A stretch of 36,381 nt of DNA from an uncultured Oceanobacter sp. (GTDB lineage Bacteria; Pseudomonadota; Gammaproteobacteria; Pseudomonadales; Oceanobacteraceae), in NCBI GenBank assembly GCA_913061185.1, contig CAJXTI010000039.1, positions 1 to 36,381 of the forward strand. Reading direction: 5' to 3'. Under the pieces are notes generated by a model that saw only the letters and a program-made list of their open reading frames with translations, ran no database searches and was not told the DNA's origin. The translations under genes were made by a program, and so were the position numbers. How positions within the stretch are numbered: position 1 is the stretch's first letter; the number at the start of each line of letters is the position of its first letter. Of the stretch, positions 25,803 to 36,381 are shown in pieces.

Positions 25803-26692
25803 CACTGACCCGAATCCATTGGTTGGGCGCCTTGACCGTGGCGGCTGTCCTGCATGTGCTGGCGATTTATTGGCTGCTGTTTTACACCCCGGCCAGCGCG
25901 TTGGGGGATGCCGTCGCTGACGGAGAATCCGGTGTCGATGTCAATCTGGGCATGCTGGGCAGTTATGCCAATGCCGCAGAGCGACTTGCCGAGCCAGAAC
26001 CTGAACCAGTGCAACCACCAGAACCTGTGCAACCACCCAAGCCCAAACCAGATCCGGTGCGGCCAAAACCGGTATCAAAGCCCGTTACCAAAACGCCGCC
26101 AGCCAAACCGATTGCGCCGCAGCCAGAAATCGCGCCGCAGCCAGAAATCGTCAAGTTGCCAGAACCCACAACGGTGGTGCCGGAAGTGGCAACGTTCAAG
26201 GTAGCCAAACAGCAACAGCCACCTGCAGAGCCAGAATCTGAGCAGCAACCTGAACCGGAGTCAGAGACGGCCGAACGTCCACTCGACGAGCCGAAAGAGA
26301 CCCGAACAGAAACCAGCAAAGCCATGGTGAAAGCCACTGGCAAGGCAGATCAGCAACGCGCCGGTGGCAAGCGCGGCGATAGCAAAAATTATATCGCCAG
26401 TATCCAGCGCTGGCTGAACCGGTTTCAGGAATACCCGACCGTTGCAAAAAAGAAAAAGCAGGAAGGGGTCGTCAAATTGCAGTTCACCATTAACCGCAAT
26501 GGTGAGGTCATTCGCTCCGGTATTTACCAGTCGTCCGGCAATCCGTTACTGGATCAGGCGGCTCTCGAAATGCTGGCACGGGCCAACCCTCTACCCGGCG
26601 TTCCGGATGACTTTCACCCCGACAGGTTGACCCTGCCGCTGGTCATTCCTGTCGAATATTCATTAATTACCAACACCTCCTTTAAGGACTGA
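25799..26692 (+). CDS. tonB: Energy transducer TonB
   Basis: Links the ExbB/ExbD motor to outer-membrane receptors. The 297 aa protein has a membrane anchor at about 8-28. A long Pro/Glu/Lys-rich spacer follows (about 62-195), with EPEPVQPP and [10 protein letters not shown] repeats. The C-terminal TonB domain (about 200-297) has [24 protein letters not shown], the typical YP...G-V signature. The gene is the last of the coupled exbB-exbD-exbD-tonB set and lies 3 bases before the receptor start. Confidence 0.95.
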   Translation: MTLTRIHWLGALTVAAVLHVLAIYWLLFYTPASALGDAVADGESGVDVNLGMLGSYANAAERLAEPEPEPVQPPEPVQPPKPKPDPVRPKPVSKPVTKTPPAKPIAPQPEIAPQPEIVKLPEPTTVVPEVATFKVAKQQQPPAEPESEQQPEPESETAERPLDEPKETRTETSKAMVKATGKADQQRAGGKRGDSKNYIASIQRWLNRFQEYPTVAKKKKQEGVVKLQFTINRNGEVIRSGIYQSSGNPLLDQAALEMLARANPLPGVPDDFHPDRLTLPLVIPVEYSLITNTSFKD

Positions 26693-26695
26693 TTC

Positions 26696-29006
26696 ATGAG
26701 CGATAACACACGACGCACTCCCTTAACTCTGCGTAAACCGGTATTCAAACAGCGTTCCACGCTACTTGGATCGGCGATGGTCGGTATTCCGACGCTGTTG
26801 CTGGGTACCACGGCGATGGCTCAGGACGACGACGCCCCGATCATGCTCGACACCATGCAAATTGAAGAGCGGGCACTCGATACCAACCCCTACGCGGAAG
26901 AAGGCGCCATACAAGGCCAAAGTGTCCGGTGACCGCCGCCACGTCAAGGAGCTGGCCGACACGCCGCAAACCATCTCGGTACTGACCCAGACCATGATTC
27001 AGGAGTCTGGCAAAAGTGATCTGAAAGATATTCTCGCGGCGCAACCCGGTATCACGCTGGGTACCGGCGAAAACGGTAACGCCTTTGGTGACCGTTATGT
27101 GATTCGTGGTCACGAAGCCCGCTCCGACGTCTTTGTCGATGGTTTGAAAGACCCCGGTATGACCACCCGTGAAAGTTTTGCGGTAGAACAGGTCGAGATC
27201 ACCAAGGGCCCCAGCTCCACCTTCGCCGGTCGAGGCTCCACCGGTGGTGCGATCAACAGCATTACCAAGCAGGCCAACAGCGAATATTCCTTTAACAAAC
27301 TGTCAGCCGGAATCGGCACCGATGACTATCGCCGGGCCACGCTCGACAGCAATCTGCGCATCACCGACGACATCGCGGTACGTGCCAACCTGCTGCATGC
27401 CTATGAGGAAGTACCCGACCGCGCACCCGCCGACCGCGAACGTAACGGTGCCGCGCTGTCACTGAGTCTACAGGCTACCGACAAGCTGAAAGTCATCGCC
27501 GACTACTACCACTTGCAGGCGTTTGATCACGCTGACCTGGGTGCCTTTATCAGCAGGGATACCGGCAAGGTATACGAAGATATCCCGTCTTATGTACAGG
27601 ATGAAGATTTCCTCAAATCCCGCGTCGATACCTTCACCCTGCGCGCCGAATACGAAGGCGATAATGTCACCATCACCAACGCCATGCGTTACGGCACCAC
27701 CAATAACGGCTATTTCGTGACGGGTGCTGGTGCCTCAACCCGTGACACCGGAGAGTTCACAATAACAACAAGCAACCATCAGGGCTGGCAAGAGGTTGAT
27801 TACTTCGTCAACCAGCTGAATCTCTACTTTGACGCAGACCTGGCTGGCAAGAAGCATGAGTTTGTAACCGGGCTGGAATATTCCCGCCACAATGTGCTGA
27901 ACGGTACCTATACCGGCACCTCGACCGGCGCGACCAACTGTGTTGTGAATGGCACTGAAAATTACTGTTTGCTGGATGAAAGCGGCAATGCGGTCAGCAA
28001 CATTAACAACCTGCTGCAACGCGACATCACCAAGGGCGACTGGGACTCCGACTATCAAATCAACACCTGGTCGCTGTACCTGATGGATACCATTGAAGTA
28101 AACGAATTTGTCTCAGTGTTTGCCGGTATTCGTGCCGACAACTTCGACTACGACAACGTGGTGGTCAGTACCGACCGGGACACTCAGGTAACCTCAAAAA
28201 CGCCTTACACATACAGCGATACGCTCTGGAACGGCCACCTCGGCGGTACCGTCAAAGTCGCAGAAGACACCAATGTATACGCGACCTGGAGCACCTCCAG
28301 CAATATTAACGGTGGTGAATCCGATGTCGGCGGTAACTGCGGTTATGGTGGTTTGTGTTCCAGTGCCGAGAGCGTCGACAAGGCCAAACCGGAATCGGTC
28401 GAAAACCTCGAGCTGGGTATCAAGCATGAAATGCTGGATGAGAAGTTATTGGCCACGGCAGCTATTTTCAGAATCACCAAAGACGATGTCATGGAAGGCA
28501 CCGATTACGATACCGCCGGTACTTACAACACCGGTAAAAACCGTGTTGAAGGTCTGGAAATCGGCCTCACCGGCAACCTGACCGAGAAACTCAGTACTCA
28601 GTTCGGCTTTTCCCTGATGACGTCAGAAATACTGAAAACCCAAGCCACCAATCGTGATGGTTCTGCTGTTGAGCCAGGTGGTCGTCTGGCCAACTTCTCT
28701 GATCGTTCTGGCTACCTGCAATTGCGTTATCAACTGACCGACAAGTTCAGCTTCGGTGGTTCCGCTACCCACGCCAGCGAGTCTTACGTTGGTCAGCCAG
28801 ACAGCCCTGCGGGCGATCTGTATGTACCGGCTTACACGGTGTTTGATGCATTTGCCAACTACGACATCAACGAACAGCTGAAAACCCGACTGAACGTAGG
28901 TAACGTGACCGACAAGAACTACTATCTGACAGCCTATCGCAGCGGTACTTTCGCCTATATTGGTGACGCCCGTAATGCCCAGCTGACGTTGTCTTACGAG
29001 TTCTGA
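26696..29006 (+). pseudogene. TonB-dependent catecholate siderophore receptor (Fiu/PiuA type), frameshifted near the N-terminus
   Basis: The start at 26696 encodes a signal peptide (cleavage near TTAMAQ) and the TonB-box region, but hits TGA at 26930. The rest continues in another frame to 29006. It has the plug domain (LADTPQTISVLT, GNAFGDRYVIRGHEARSDVFVDGLKD, VEQVEITKGPSS) and a full beta-barrel ending in aromatic YEF. Joining the frames restores PYKAKVSGDRRH, typical of the family. The simplest cause is one extra base near GG at 26903-26904. It may be a true mutation or an assembly error. It resembles PiuA, whose gene lies beside piuC in Pseudomonas. Confidence 0.9.
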
Positions 29007-29020
29007 TCCGCCCTGAAGAC

Positions 29021-29049
29021 AGCAGGTGCAGCAACAAGCTGCACCTGCT
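29021..29049 (+). terminator. Strong hairpin after the receptor gene
   Basis: AGCAGGTGCAGC (29021-29032) and GCTGCACCTGCT (29038-29049) form a perfect 12-bp stem with loop AACAA, 15 bases after the receptor stop. Only two Ts follow, so it may be a partial terminator or an mRNA-stabilising stem that lowers expression of the two enzymes behind it. Confidence 0.7.
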
Positions 29050-29076
29050 TTCCGGTTACATTCCACAGGAAACAAG

Positions 29077-30180
29077 ATGACACACATTCAGCAACCCCAT
29101 TTATCCCATATTCCTGCTGATCTGGTTGCCATCCATGACTACGAACATCGTGCGGCTGAATTTATTCGCCACGATATTCTTGAATACATTGCCAGCGGTT
29201 GCGCCGACGATCTGACCATGCAACGTAACCGCCAGCGGCTCGACGCTATCCCGCTACAAGCGCGTCTGTTACAGGACTTTCAACAAGCCAATACGCGTAC
29301 CACCCTGTTTGGCCAACCACTAGCTCACCCGCTATTGCTCGGCCCTGTAGCCCACCAGCAACTGGTTCATCCGGCCGGAGAATTGGCCACTGCCGAGGCC
29401 GCTGCGGCCATGGCAACCCCTATGGTGGTCAGTACACTGGCCAGTACGACACTGGAGACCATTGCCAGCCATCATCAGGGCGCGCTCTGGTTTCAGCTGT
29501 ATTGGCAACACGACCGGCCCAGCTCGCTGGCACTGGTGCAACGCGCCGAACGCAGCGGCTATCAGGTGCTGGTCATTACTCTGGATGCGCCGGTGAACGG
29601 CCTCAGAAATCGCCCTCAACGAGCCAAATTCCAACTGCCCGACGGGGTGATCGAAGCTAATTTGCAACACCAGCCCCGCCCCGCCCAACGGACACTGTCC
29701 GCTGAGCAAAGCATCATTCTTAATGGCATTATGGCCGACGCCCCGACACTGGACGACCTGCTCTGGCTGCGCCAGCAAACCCGCCTCCCTATCGTGATCA
29801 AGGGCGTTATCAATCCTGCTGACGCCACTGCGCTGCAAGCAGCCGGATTTGATGGTCTGATTGTTTCCAACCACGGTGGCCGAACGTTGGATGGCCTACC
29901 GGCCAGCATCGACGCCTTGCCAGCCATTCGGCGTGCCGTTGGTGCGGACTTTCCGGTCTTGATGGACAGCGGCATTCGTCGGGGTACGGATGTGTTCAAG
30001 GCCTTGGCGCTGGGTGCCAACGCGGTGCTGGTTGGTCGGCCGCAGCTGTATGCCCTGGCCGTTGCTGGCGCACTCGGCGTTGCTCATATGCTGAAAATTC
30101 TGCAGGATGAGCTGGAAATGACCATGGCCCTGGCGGGCTGCCCAACCATCGCCCATATCCAGGCAGATGCTCTTGGCTGA
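29077..30180 (+). CDS. FMN-dependent alpha-hydroxy acid oxidase/dehydrogenase
   Basis: Oxidises an alpha-hydroxy acid to the keto acid using FMN (lactate oxidase, LldD and glycolate oxidase family). The 367 aa protein has the FQLYW segment (about 149-153), Lys242 (PIVIKGV) and the catalytic SNHGGRTLDG with His266 and Arg269. The FMN phosphate site is DSGIRRGTDVFKALALGA. The start ATG at 29077 has AGGAAA upstream. It sits between an iron receptor and a PiuC-like dioxygenase, so a role in handling hydroxycarboxylate-type iron chelators is possible; that is inference. Confidence 0.9.
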   Translation: MTHIQQPHLSHIPADLVAIHDYEHRAAEFIRHDILEYIASGCADDLTMQRNRQRLDAIPLQARLLQDFQQANTRTTLFGQPLAHPLLLGPVAHQQLVHPAGELATAEAAAAMATPMVVSTLASTTLETIASHHQGALWFQLYWQHDRPSSLALVQRAERSGYQVLVITLDAPVNGLRNRPQRAKFQLPDGVIEANLQHQPRPAQRTLSAEQSIILNGIMADAPTLDDLLWLRQQTRLPIVIKGVINPADATALQAAGFDGLIVSNHGGRTLDGLPASIDALPAIRRAVGADFPVLMDSGIRRGTDVFKALALGANAVLVGRPQLYALAVAGALGVAHMLKILQDELEMTMALAGCPTIAHIQADALG

Positions 30181-30217
30181 TCGCTGAGAGCCAATAACAA
30201 GACGCCCAGGACTCCCT

Positions 30218-30895
30218 ATGCTGTTGCCTATCGACACGCTGTTAACCCCGCAAGAAGTACACTACTGCCGCCAACAATTAGCGGCTGGCCCCTGGCAGGA
30301 CGGCAGTCTGACCGCTGGCACGCTGGCGGTACAGGTCAAGCGTAACCTGCAGCTGGATGATCATTCAGAGCAGGCACTGCAGCTACGCCAGTTGATCCTT
30401 GGCAAACTCCAGAGTCATCCGCTGTTTGTATCGGCGACGTTACCGTCGCGCTATTTTCCACCCAAGTTCAATTGTTACCAGGACGGCGGCCACTACGGCC
30501 TGCACGTGGATAACGCCATCTTGGCGTTGGGCAGCCCGGAGCAACTGCGTAGCGATGTTTCCTGTACGCTGTTTCTGAACAGCCCTGACGAATACGACGG
30601 TGGCGAGCTGGTGATCGAAACCCGTTATGGTGCCCAGCAGGTCAAGCTGGAGGCTGGTTCGCTGATTATTTATCCGTCCACCTCGTTGCATCAGGTACTG
30701 CCAGTCACCGCAGGACAGCGCATCTGCTCGTTTTTCTGGATTCAAAGTCTGATTCGCGACGCCCACCAGCGTGAAATGCTGTTCGAACTGGATCAATCCG
30801 TACAAGCCTTGACCGTGGCTCTGGGCGAAGGTGATGCAGAAGTCAGCCGCCTGAGCCAGCTGTACCACAACCTGCTCAGGGAATGGGCGGTGTAA
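30218..30895 (+). CDS. piuC: Fe(II)/2-oxoglutarate dioxygenase, PKHD-type hydroxylase (PiuC/YbiX)
   Basis: A 225 aa member of the PiuC/YbiX family, found next to catecholate siderophore receptors and linked to iron uptake. The iron ligands His96-x-Asp98 (HYGLHVDNA) and His158 (TSLHQVLPV), plus the 2-oxoglutarate Arg168 (AGQRIC), are all present. CAGGA precedes ATG 30218. The gene ends 19 bases before the convergent GGDEF/EAL gene. The substrate is unproved in the family. Confidence 0.92.
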   Translation: MLLPIDTLLTPQEVHYCRQQLAAGPWQDGSLTAGTLAVQVKRNLQLDDHSEQALQLRQLILGKLQSHPLFVSATLPSRYFPPKFNCYQDGGHYGLHVDNAILALGSPEQLRSDVSCTLFLNSPDEYDGGELVIETRYGAQQVKLEAGSLIIYPSTSLHQVLPVTAGQRICSFFWIQSLIRDAHQREMLFELDQSVQALTVALGEGDAEVSRLSQLYHNLLREWAV

Positions 30896-30914
30896 ATGCG
30901 GCCTGCTCTGTACC

Positions 30915-33900
30915 TCAGCCAGTCCCTGTCGACGCGTACAAGCGTTCAAATTCGCTGACGGCCATGGGCCGTTCAAACAGGAAGCCCTGTAACTGGTCAC
31001 ATTCCTTGAAACGGAGGATTTCGGCCTGCATCCGGGTTTCCACGCCTTCTGCAATGACGGTCATACCGAGACTCTTGGCCATGGCAATAACAGCGGAGAC
31101 AATTTTCTGACTGCCATCGTCATCAACGATGTCCTTGATAAATTGCTTGTCGATCTTGAGCTTGTCGATGGGCAGTTTGCGTAAATACGATAACGATGAA
31201 TAGCCGGTGCCAAAATCATCCATTGCCAGGCTGAAACCGCCCGCTTTGAGATGATGCAGCTCGCGGATTACCTGATTCGCTCCATGCAGGATAAAACCTT
31301 CGGTGATTTCGAGTTCAATACAGCTCGCTGGGCATTTGTTTTCCGCCATCATGGTAATAATATCGGTGGCAAAATCGGGTCGTTTGAGAAAGCTGCCAGA
31401 AAGGTTGATGGCCATTTTTCCATACTGTACTCCATCATGGTTCCAGGCTGCCGCCTGCCGACTGGCGGTGTGGACTACCCAGTTTTCCAGCTCCGACATC
31501 AGCCCCATTTTTTCTGCCACCGGCAGAAACTCTTCCGGCAGGATTTCTCCCCGCTCCGGGTGAGACCAGCGCACCAGTGCTTCAACCCCTTGCAATTGGC
31601 CGGTCGAGGTATCGACCTGTGGCTGGTAGACCAGATGCAACTCGTTTTCCTGAATCGCCCGGTGCAGCTGATACTCGGTTTTCAGCATATCCCGTGATAT
31701 CGAGTCGGTGTCTTCGTAAAAAAAGAAACAGCGGTTCTTGCCCGCTTCTTTGGCCTGATACATGGCCATATCGCTTTTGCGTAGCAGGGTTTCGCCATCG
31801 CGGCCATCATCTGGATAAATACAGACGCCAATACTGGCGGTTACCCGCACCGTGTCATTTTCGATCGCAAACGCTGAAGACAACCGGCGCGTCAGTTTAC
31901 CCAGCACCAGGCGGGTGGCATGGGCCTGGCCAATACCTTCCAGCAAGACAACAAATTCGTCTCCGCCCAGGCGAGCGACGACGTCTTCTTCGCGCAGTTC
32001 CTCTTTGAGTGCATCCGCCACCTGCTTGAGCAGTTGGTCACCGGCACGATGCCCCAAGCCATCGTTGATGTATTTGAAGTTGTCGAGATCAATAAACAAC
32101 AAGGCAAATTTTTCCCGGTGGCGCTTGGCCCGACCAATCGCCAAGTCGATCGACTCCTGCAGCATCATACGATTGGGCAACCCGGTCAGGGCATCATGAT
32201 AGGCCTGATGTTCAAGCTGTACGTAAGCTCTGCGGATTTCACTGATATCGGAAAAAGAAAATACATAGTGACTCAGGCGTCCTCTGGTATCCCGGACACT
32301 GCTGATCGACAGCCGCACCGGACACGGCTCATCTGCCGTGGTTAATGCTTGCCACTCACCACCCCAGTGATCCGAATCTCCCACCAGCTGTTGCAGTGAA
32401 GCGCCACCGGGTTCCAGCCGTTCCAGTAAAAACGCCGTGGGCGTGGCTCCCTCGACAACTGATTCCGGCATACCGCACAGATTGGAAAACATGGTATTGA
32501 CGTGCTCAACCTGCCAGTTGGCATCGGTGATCACCATCGCTTCCCCGGCTTCCTGAAAGGCACTGGCGTAGTTACGCAGCCGCTTTTCGTTTTCCAGCCG
32601 CTCGGTAATATCAACCACGGTGGCCGATACTTTGACACCGTCGTCAGACTGCACCGGACTGAGGCTGACCTCGACGTCAACCAGACTGCCGTCATGATGT
32701 TTGGCCCGAATATGCCGATTTCTCGCCATCGTTCGACGTCCGGGCTGGCGGATACCGGTGGCCAAGGGATCTGGGTCAAACAGCACGGCGTTATCCGGCA
32801 CCAATATCTCCATCGGTTGCCCGACCAGTTCACCCTTCTGGTAACCAAACAGCGTATCCAGAGCCGGGTTGGTCATCTGAATATTGCCATTGCCATCAAC
32901 AATCAAAATGCCATTGACGTTACCATTCACCAGGTTTTGCGCTTGTGCCCGTGCCCGGATCAAATCAGCTTCCATCTCACGCAAGCGCTCAGACTCTTGC
33001 AGCTGAAGAGAGACATCCTGGTGACGACAACGAAAATACAGAAAGGCGGTCAATAGTCCCCAGAGAATCATGCCAACCGAGATGCAGCCCACCCAGACAT
33101 AACCGCTCTCGCGGCTGACCAGTTGCAACAGTTCGGTATTTGAAATAAAGCTGACCAACAGCAGATTGGGGGCGTGCTGGTAATCCATGGTTTCCGCATA
33201 GCCCCATTGCCGCTCACCGGTATGGGCCACGTTCCAGATCCAGATCCCCTCCGGCTGCACCAGCGTTCCTGAAGGCTGGTTCCCCATGGCCTCCCACACG
33301 ATTTCTGATTGATCACCAATGCGCCGGGGCTTGCCAAACATAAAGCCCCATTCGTCCTGACGGCTGAAGCCTCTTAACCAGTCACCAGCACTATTAGCCA
33401 TCAGTAACAGGCTGCCGGTGGTGCTGTGTTCCAGCCACTCAAACATGGGTGTCAGACTGTCGTTGATAATCACGATGCCACGATCATGACCAGCATCATC
33501 AAATACCCGAATCGCCGCCCGGATCATTGGCCGGAACGGCCGTTCCACCTCACCGTATTCCACGTTCAGGTCGATGGGCGAAAAATACACATTGCCTGGC
33601 GCAACGTTGATGGCATCCTGAAAGTAATAACGGCTCGATTTGTCTTGCAGTTCGCTGGTGGGTACATGCTGGATACGACGCCCGTAGCGCTGTAAACGCA
33701 CGCGCTCCATGCCTTGTTGGTCAATCCAGCGTGCCTGGTAATAGGAAGCGTGGCGACTGGTGATGCCAAACAGAATATCGGCCACCTGGGCACTGCCATT
33801 ATCTTGTGACAAGGCAGCGATAAGCGCTGGCTCCTGCGCCAGTGAGCGCAGCAAGTCACCACTGTCCGCCATATAACCTGACAGTTGTGAGCTGACCAGT

Positions 33901-34034
33901 TGTACTTGCTGCTCTTCATGCTGTTTTTTGGCGTCAATAATCTGCTCATTCCAGAGCGAAGTAATCCCCCACCCGGTCAGAGCTGTGATAACCGCGACCA
34001 GTAACAGCGACAGCAAAATATGTCTGCCAACCAT
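30915..34034 (-). CDS. Membrane-bound PAS-GGDEF-EAL cyclic-di-GMP protein
   Basis: A 1039 aa signalling protein. Transmembrane helices at about 5-25 and 313-333 frame a periplasmic Cache-like sensor domain. Two PAS domains follow (about 365-480 and 490-600). The diguanylate cyclase domain has an intact active site (Gly690-Gly-Asp-Glu-Phe694) and an inhibitory I-site RxxD at 681-684. The EAL domain starts near 795, with Glu818-Ala-Leu, DDFGTGYSSL and KIDKQF intact. Either enzyme activity is possible. It could supply or remove the ligand of FlgZ. Confidence 0.93.
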   Translation of the reverse strand: MVGRHILLSLLLVAVITALTGWGITSLWNEQIIDAKKQHEEQQVQLVSSQLSGYMADSGDLLRSLAQEPALIAALSQDNGSAQVADILFGITSRHASYYQARWIDQQGMERVRLQRYGRRIQHVPTSELQDKSSRYYFQDAINVAPGNVYFSPIDLNVEYGEVERPFRPMIRAAIRVFDDAGHDRGIVIINDSLTPMFEWLEHSTTGSLLLMANSAGDWLRGFSRQDEWGFMFGKPRRIGDQSEIVWEAMGNQPSGTLVQPEGIWIWNVAHTGERQWGYAETMDYQHAPNLLLVSFISNTELLQLVSRESGYVWVGCISVGMILWGLLTAFLYFRCRHQDVSLQLQESERLREMEADLIRARAQAQNLVNGNVNGILIVDGNGNIQMTNPALDTLFGYQKGELVGQPMEILVPDNAVLFDPDPLATGIRQPGRRTMARNRHIRAKHHDGSLVDVEVSLSPVQSDDGVKVSATVVDITERLENEKRLRNYASAFQEAGEAMVITDANWQVEHVNTMFSNLCGMPESVVEGATPTAFLLERLEPGGASLQQLVGDSDHWGGEWQALTTADEPCPVRLSISSVRDTRGRLSHYVFSFSDISEIRRAYVQLEHQAYHDALTGLPNRMMLQESIDLAIGRAKRHREKFALLFIDLDNFKYINDGLGHRAGDQLLKQVADALKEELREEDVVARLGGDEFVVLLEGIGQAHATRLVLGKLTRRLSSAFAIENDTVRVTASIGVCIYPDDGRDGETLLRKSDMAMYQAKEAGKNRCFFFYEDTDSISRDMLKTEYQLHRAIQENELHLVYQPQVDTSTGQLQGVEALVRWSHPERGEILPEEFLPVAEKMGLMSELENWVVHTASRQAAAWNHDGVQYGKMAINLSGSFLKRPDFATDIITMMAENKCPASCIELEITEGFILHGANQVIRELHHLKAGGFSLAMDDFGTGYSSLSYLRKLPIDKLKIDKQFIKDIVDDDGSQKIVSAVIAMAKSLGMTVIAEGVETRMQAEILRFKECDQLQGFLFERPMAVSEFERLYASTGTG

Positions 34035-34339
34035 ATTCCTTTACTCCCTGAACCTTCCTGAACCTTCCTGAACGTCAAACACCATTCAGATGCACCGATG
34101 TACAAAGAATAGTCAGTAACCGGAGTTTGACTGCTTAATCAACGCCTGCATCCCGCTACAGGCTGTTTTTGTTAGAAGAGTCAACAGCACGCTGATACCA
34201 GAGAATAGGCGAAAAATTCCTGCAGCAACAACAGTTAATGGTGGGTTTAGGGGTACCATCCTCAGGAATTCTGGAATCCGTCCGCCACACCATCCGCAAG
34301 AGACGTGGGCGAACGGATGGTGATGAGGGTGACGGCGAG
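34035..34339. other. Gap between the GGDEF/EAL gene and trxB, with repeats
   Basis: Just before the GGDEF/EAL start lies CTGAACCTTC twice plus a partial copy (34048-34073). CACCATCCG (34288-34296) and CGGATGGTG (34314-34322) form a 9-bp inverted repeat 18 bases after the trxB stop. This may be a transcription end signal for trxB, though no T run follows. No gene is supported. Confidence 0.55.
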
Positions 34340-35882
<1,543 letters not shown>

Positions 35883-36336
35883 ATGGCCGCACGCAAAACT
35901 GCTACCAAGCTGTACGTTCTGGATACCAATGTACTGATTCACGACCCGAGTGCCATTCACCAGTTCGAAGAACATCAGGTGGTCATTCCCATGACCGTGC
36001 TGGAAGAACTCGACAAATTAAAAATGGGCAAGGCGTCCATCGCCACCGACTGCCGGGAAGCAATACGACAGATTGATCGCATTATTGGGGATGCCACCCC
36101 CACCGAGATCGCCAAGGGGGTGCCGATTGAACGGGCAGACGGTAATCCGCTCGGGTTTTTTTCCATTCTGCTGGATGGTTTCGACAGCCGCAATCGCACC
36201 CTGCCGCTGGATCTGAACGACAACAAAATCATCAACAGCCTGGTGGCACTGCAAGAAAAATTTCCCCGCCGCGAAATTATTCTGATCACCAAAGACATCA
36301 ACATGCGCCTCAAGGCACGAGGCTGTGGTATTGGTG
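35883..36336 (+). CDS. PhoH-like ATPase with N-terminal PIN domain (C-terminus cut off by the contig end)
   Basis: The visible 151 codons form a PIN nuclease domain: VLDTNVLIHDP with Asp at residue 14, a conserved Glu in PMTVLEELDKLK, and ITKDINMRLKARG with the late Asp. This layout starts the PIN-PhoH (PhoH2/YlaK-type) proteins, RNA helicase-RNases of about 460 aa. The PhoH ATPase part would lie beyond the contig end. AGGAG precedes ATG 35883. Adapter begins at 36337, inside the gene. Confidence 0.88.
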
Positions 36337-36381
36337 CTGTCTCTTATACACATCTGACGCTGCCGACGAAGAGGATAGTGT
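36337..36381. other. Illumina Nextera P5/i5 adapter left on the contig
   Basis: This is not genomic. From 36337 the sequence is CTGTCTCTTATACACATCT followed by the complement of the read-1 adapter. Bases AGAGGATA are the complement of the i5 index I recall as S503, and GTGT begins the P5 primer. A minus-strand reading of it gives the well-known false protein start MCIRDS. Confidence 0.97.

Noticed and set aside
36018..36353. Minus-strand open frame starting MCIRDS
   Set aside because: Its start lies in the Nextera adapter and it is antisense to the PhoH-like gene.

Overview
The window is one assembled contig of a Gram-negative, polarly flagellated gammaproteobacterium. It carries sequencing adapter at both ends, so the genomic part is about 49-36336. 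The order motY / pyrC / rnt, and the cluster cheR-cheV / flgA-flgM-flgN-flgZ, resemble Pseudomonas and the marine Oceanospirillales. A sodium-type motor protein (MotY), a PiuC-type iron module and dense gamma-type coding fit an Oceanospirillaceae-like or pseudomonad-related bacterium. The genus is inference.

Layout. (1) 49-3826: truncated motY, dihydroorotase (pyrC), RNase T (rnt), a YacL-family protein and a GNAT acetyltransferase. (2) 3943-8436: chemotaxis and flagellar checkpoint genes. cheR and cheV are on the minus strand. flgA, flgM, flgN and a PilZ flagellar brake are on the plus strand, with a sigma-54-like promoter before flgA and a near-perfect sigma-28 promoter before flgM. (3) 8523-13896: copper resistance. 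copA-copB diverge from copR-copS across a perfect 15-bp-arm palindrome. CopA and CopB both carry Met/His-rich tandem repeats. (4) 13955-19093: tRNA-Arg(CCT), then a probable mobile-element scar, an excisionase-like antitoxin with PIN toxin, and a single-chain MmeI-like restriction-modification enzyme. This is a small defence or stability island. (5) 19229-23382: a Cys/His/Asp-triad hypothetical protein, a MocR-type PLP regulator, a membrane protein, a conserved hypothetical and a flavodoxin. (6) 23461-23723: a MITE-like, heavily palindromic element. (7) 24176-30895: a Fur-box-controlled iron uptake cluster of exbB, two exbD genes, tonB, a frameshifted catecholate-type receptor, an FMN alpha-hydroxyacid oxidase and a PiuC-like dioxygenase. 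(8) 30915-36336: a large GGDEF/EAL protein, thioredoxin reductase and a truncated PIN-PhoH ATPase.

The most interesting units are the iron cluster, with two enzymes behind a broken receptor, and the tRNA-flanked defence island. A recurring habit of three to four copies of 10-18 bp tandem repeats also appears at several unrelated loci. No CRISPR array, complete insertion sequence, rRNA or prophage was seen.
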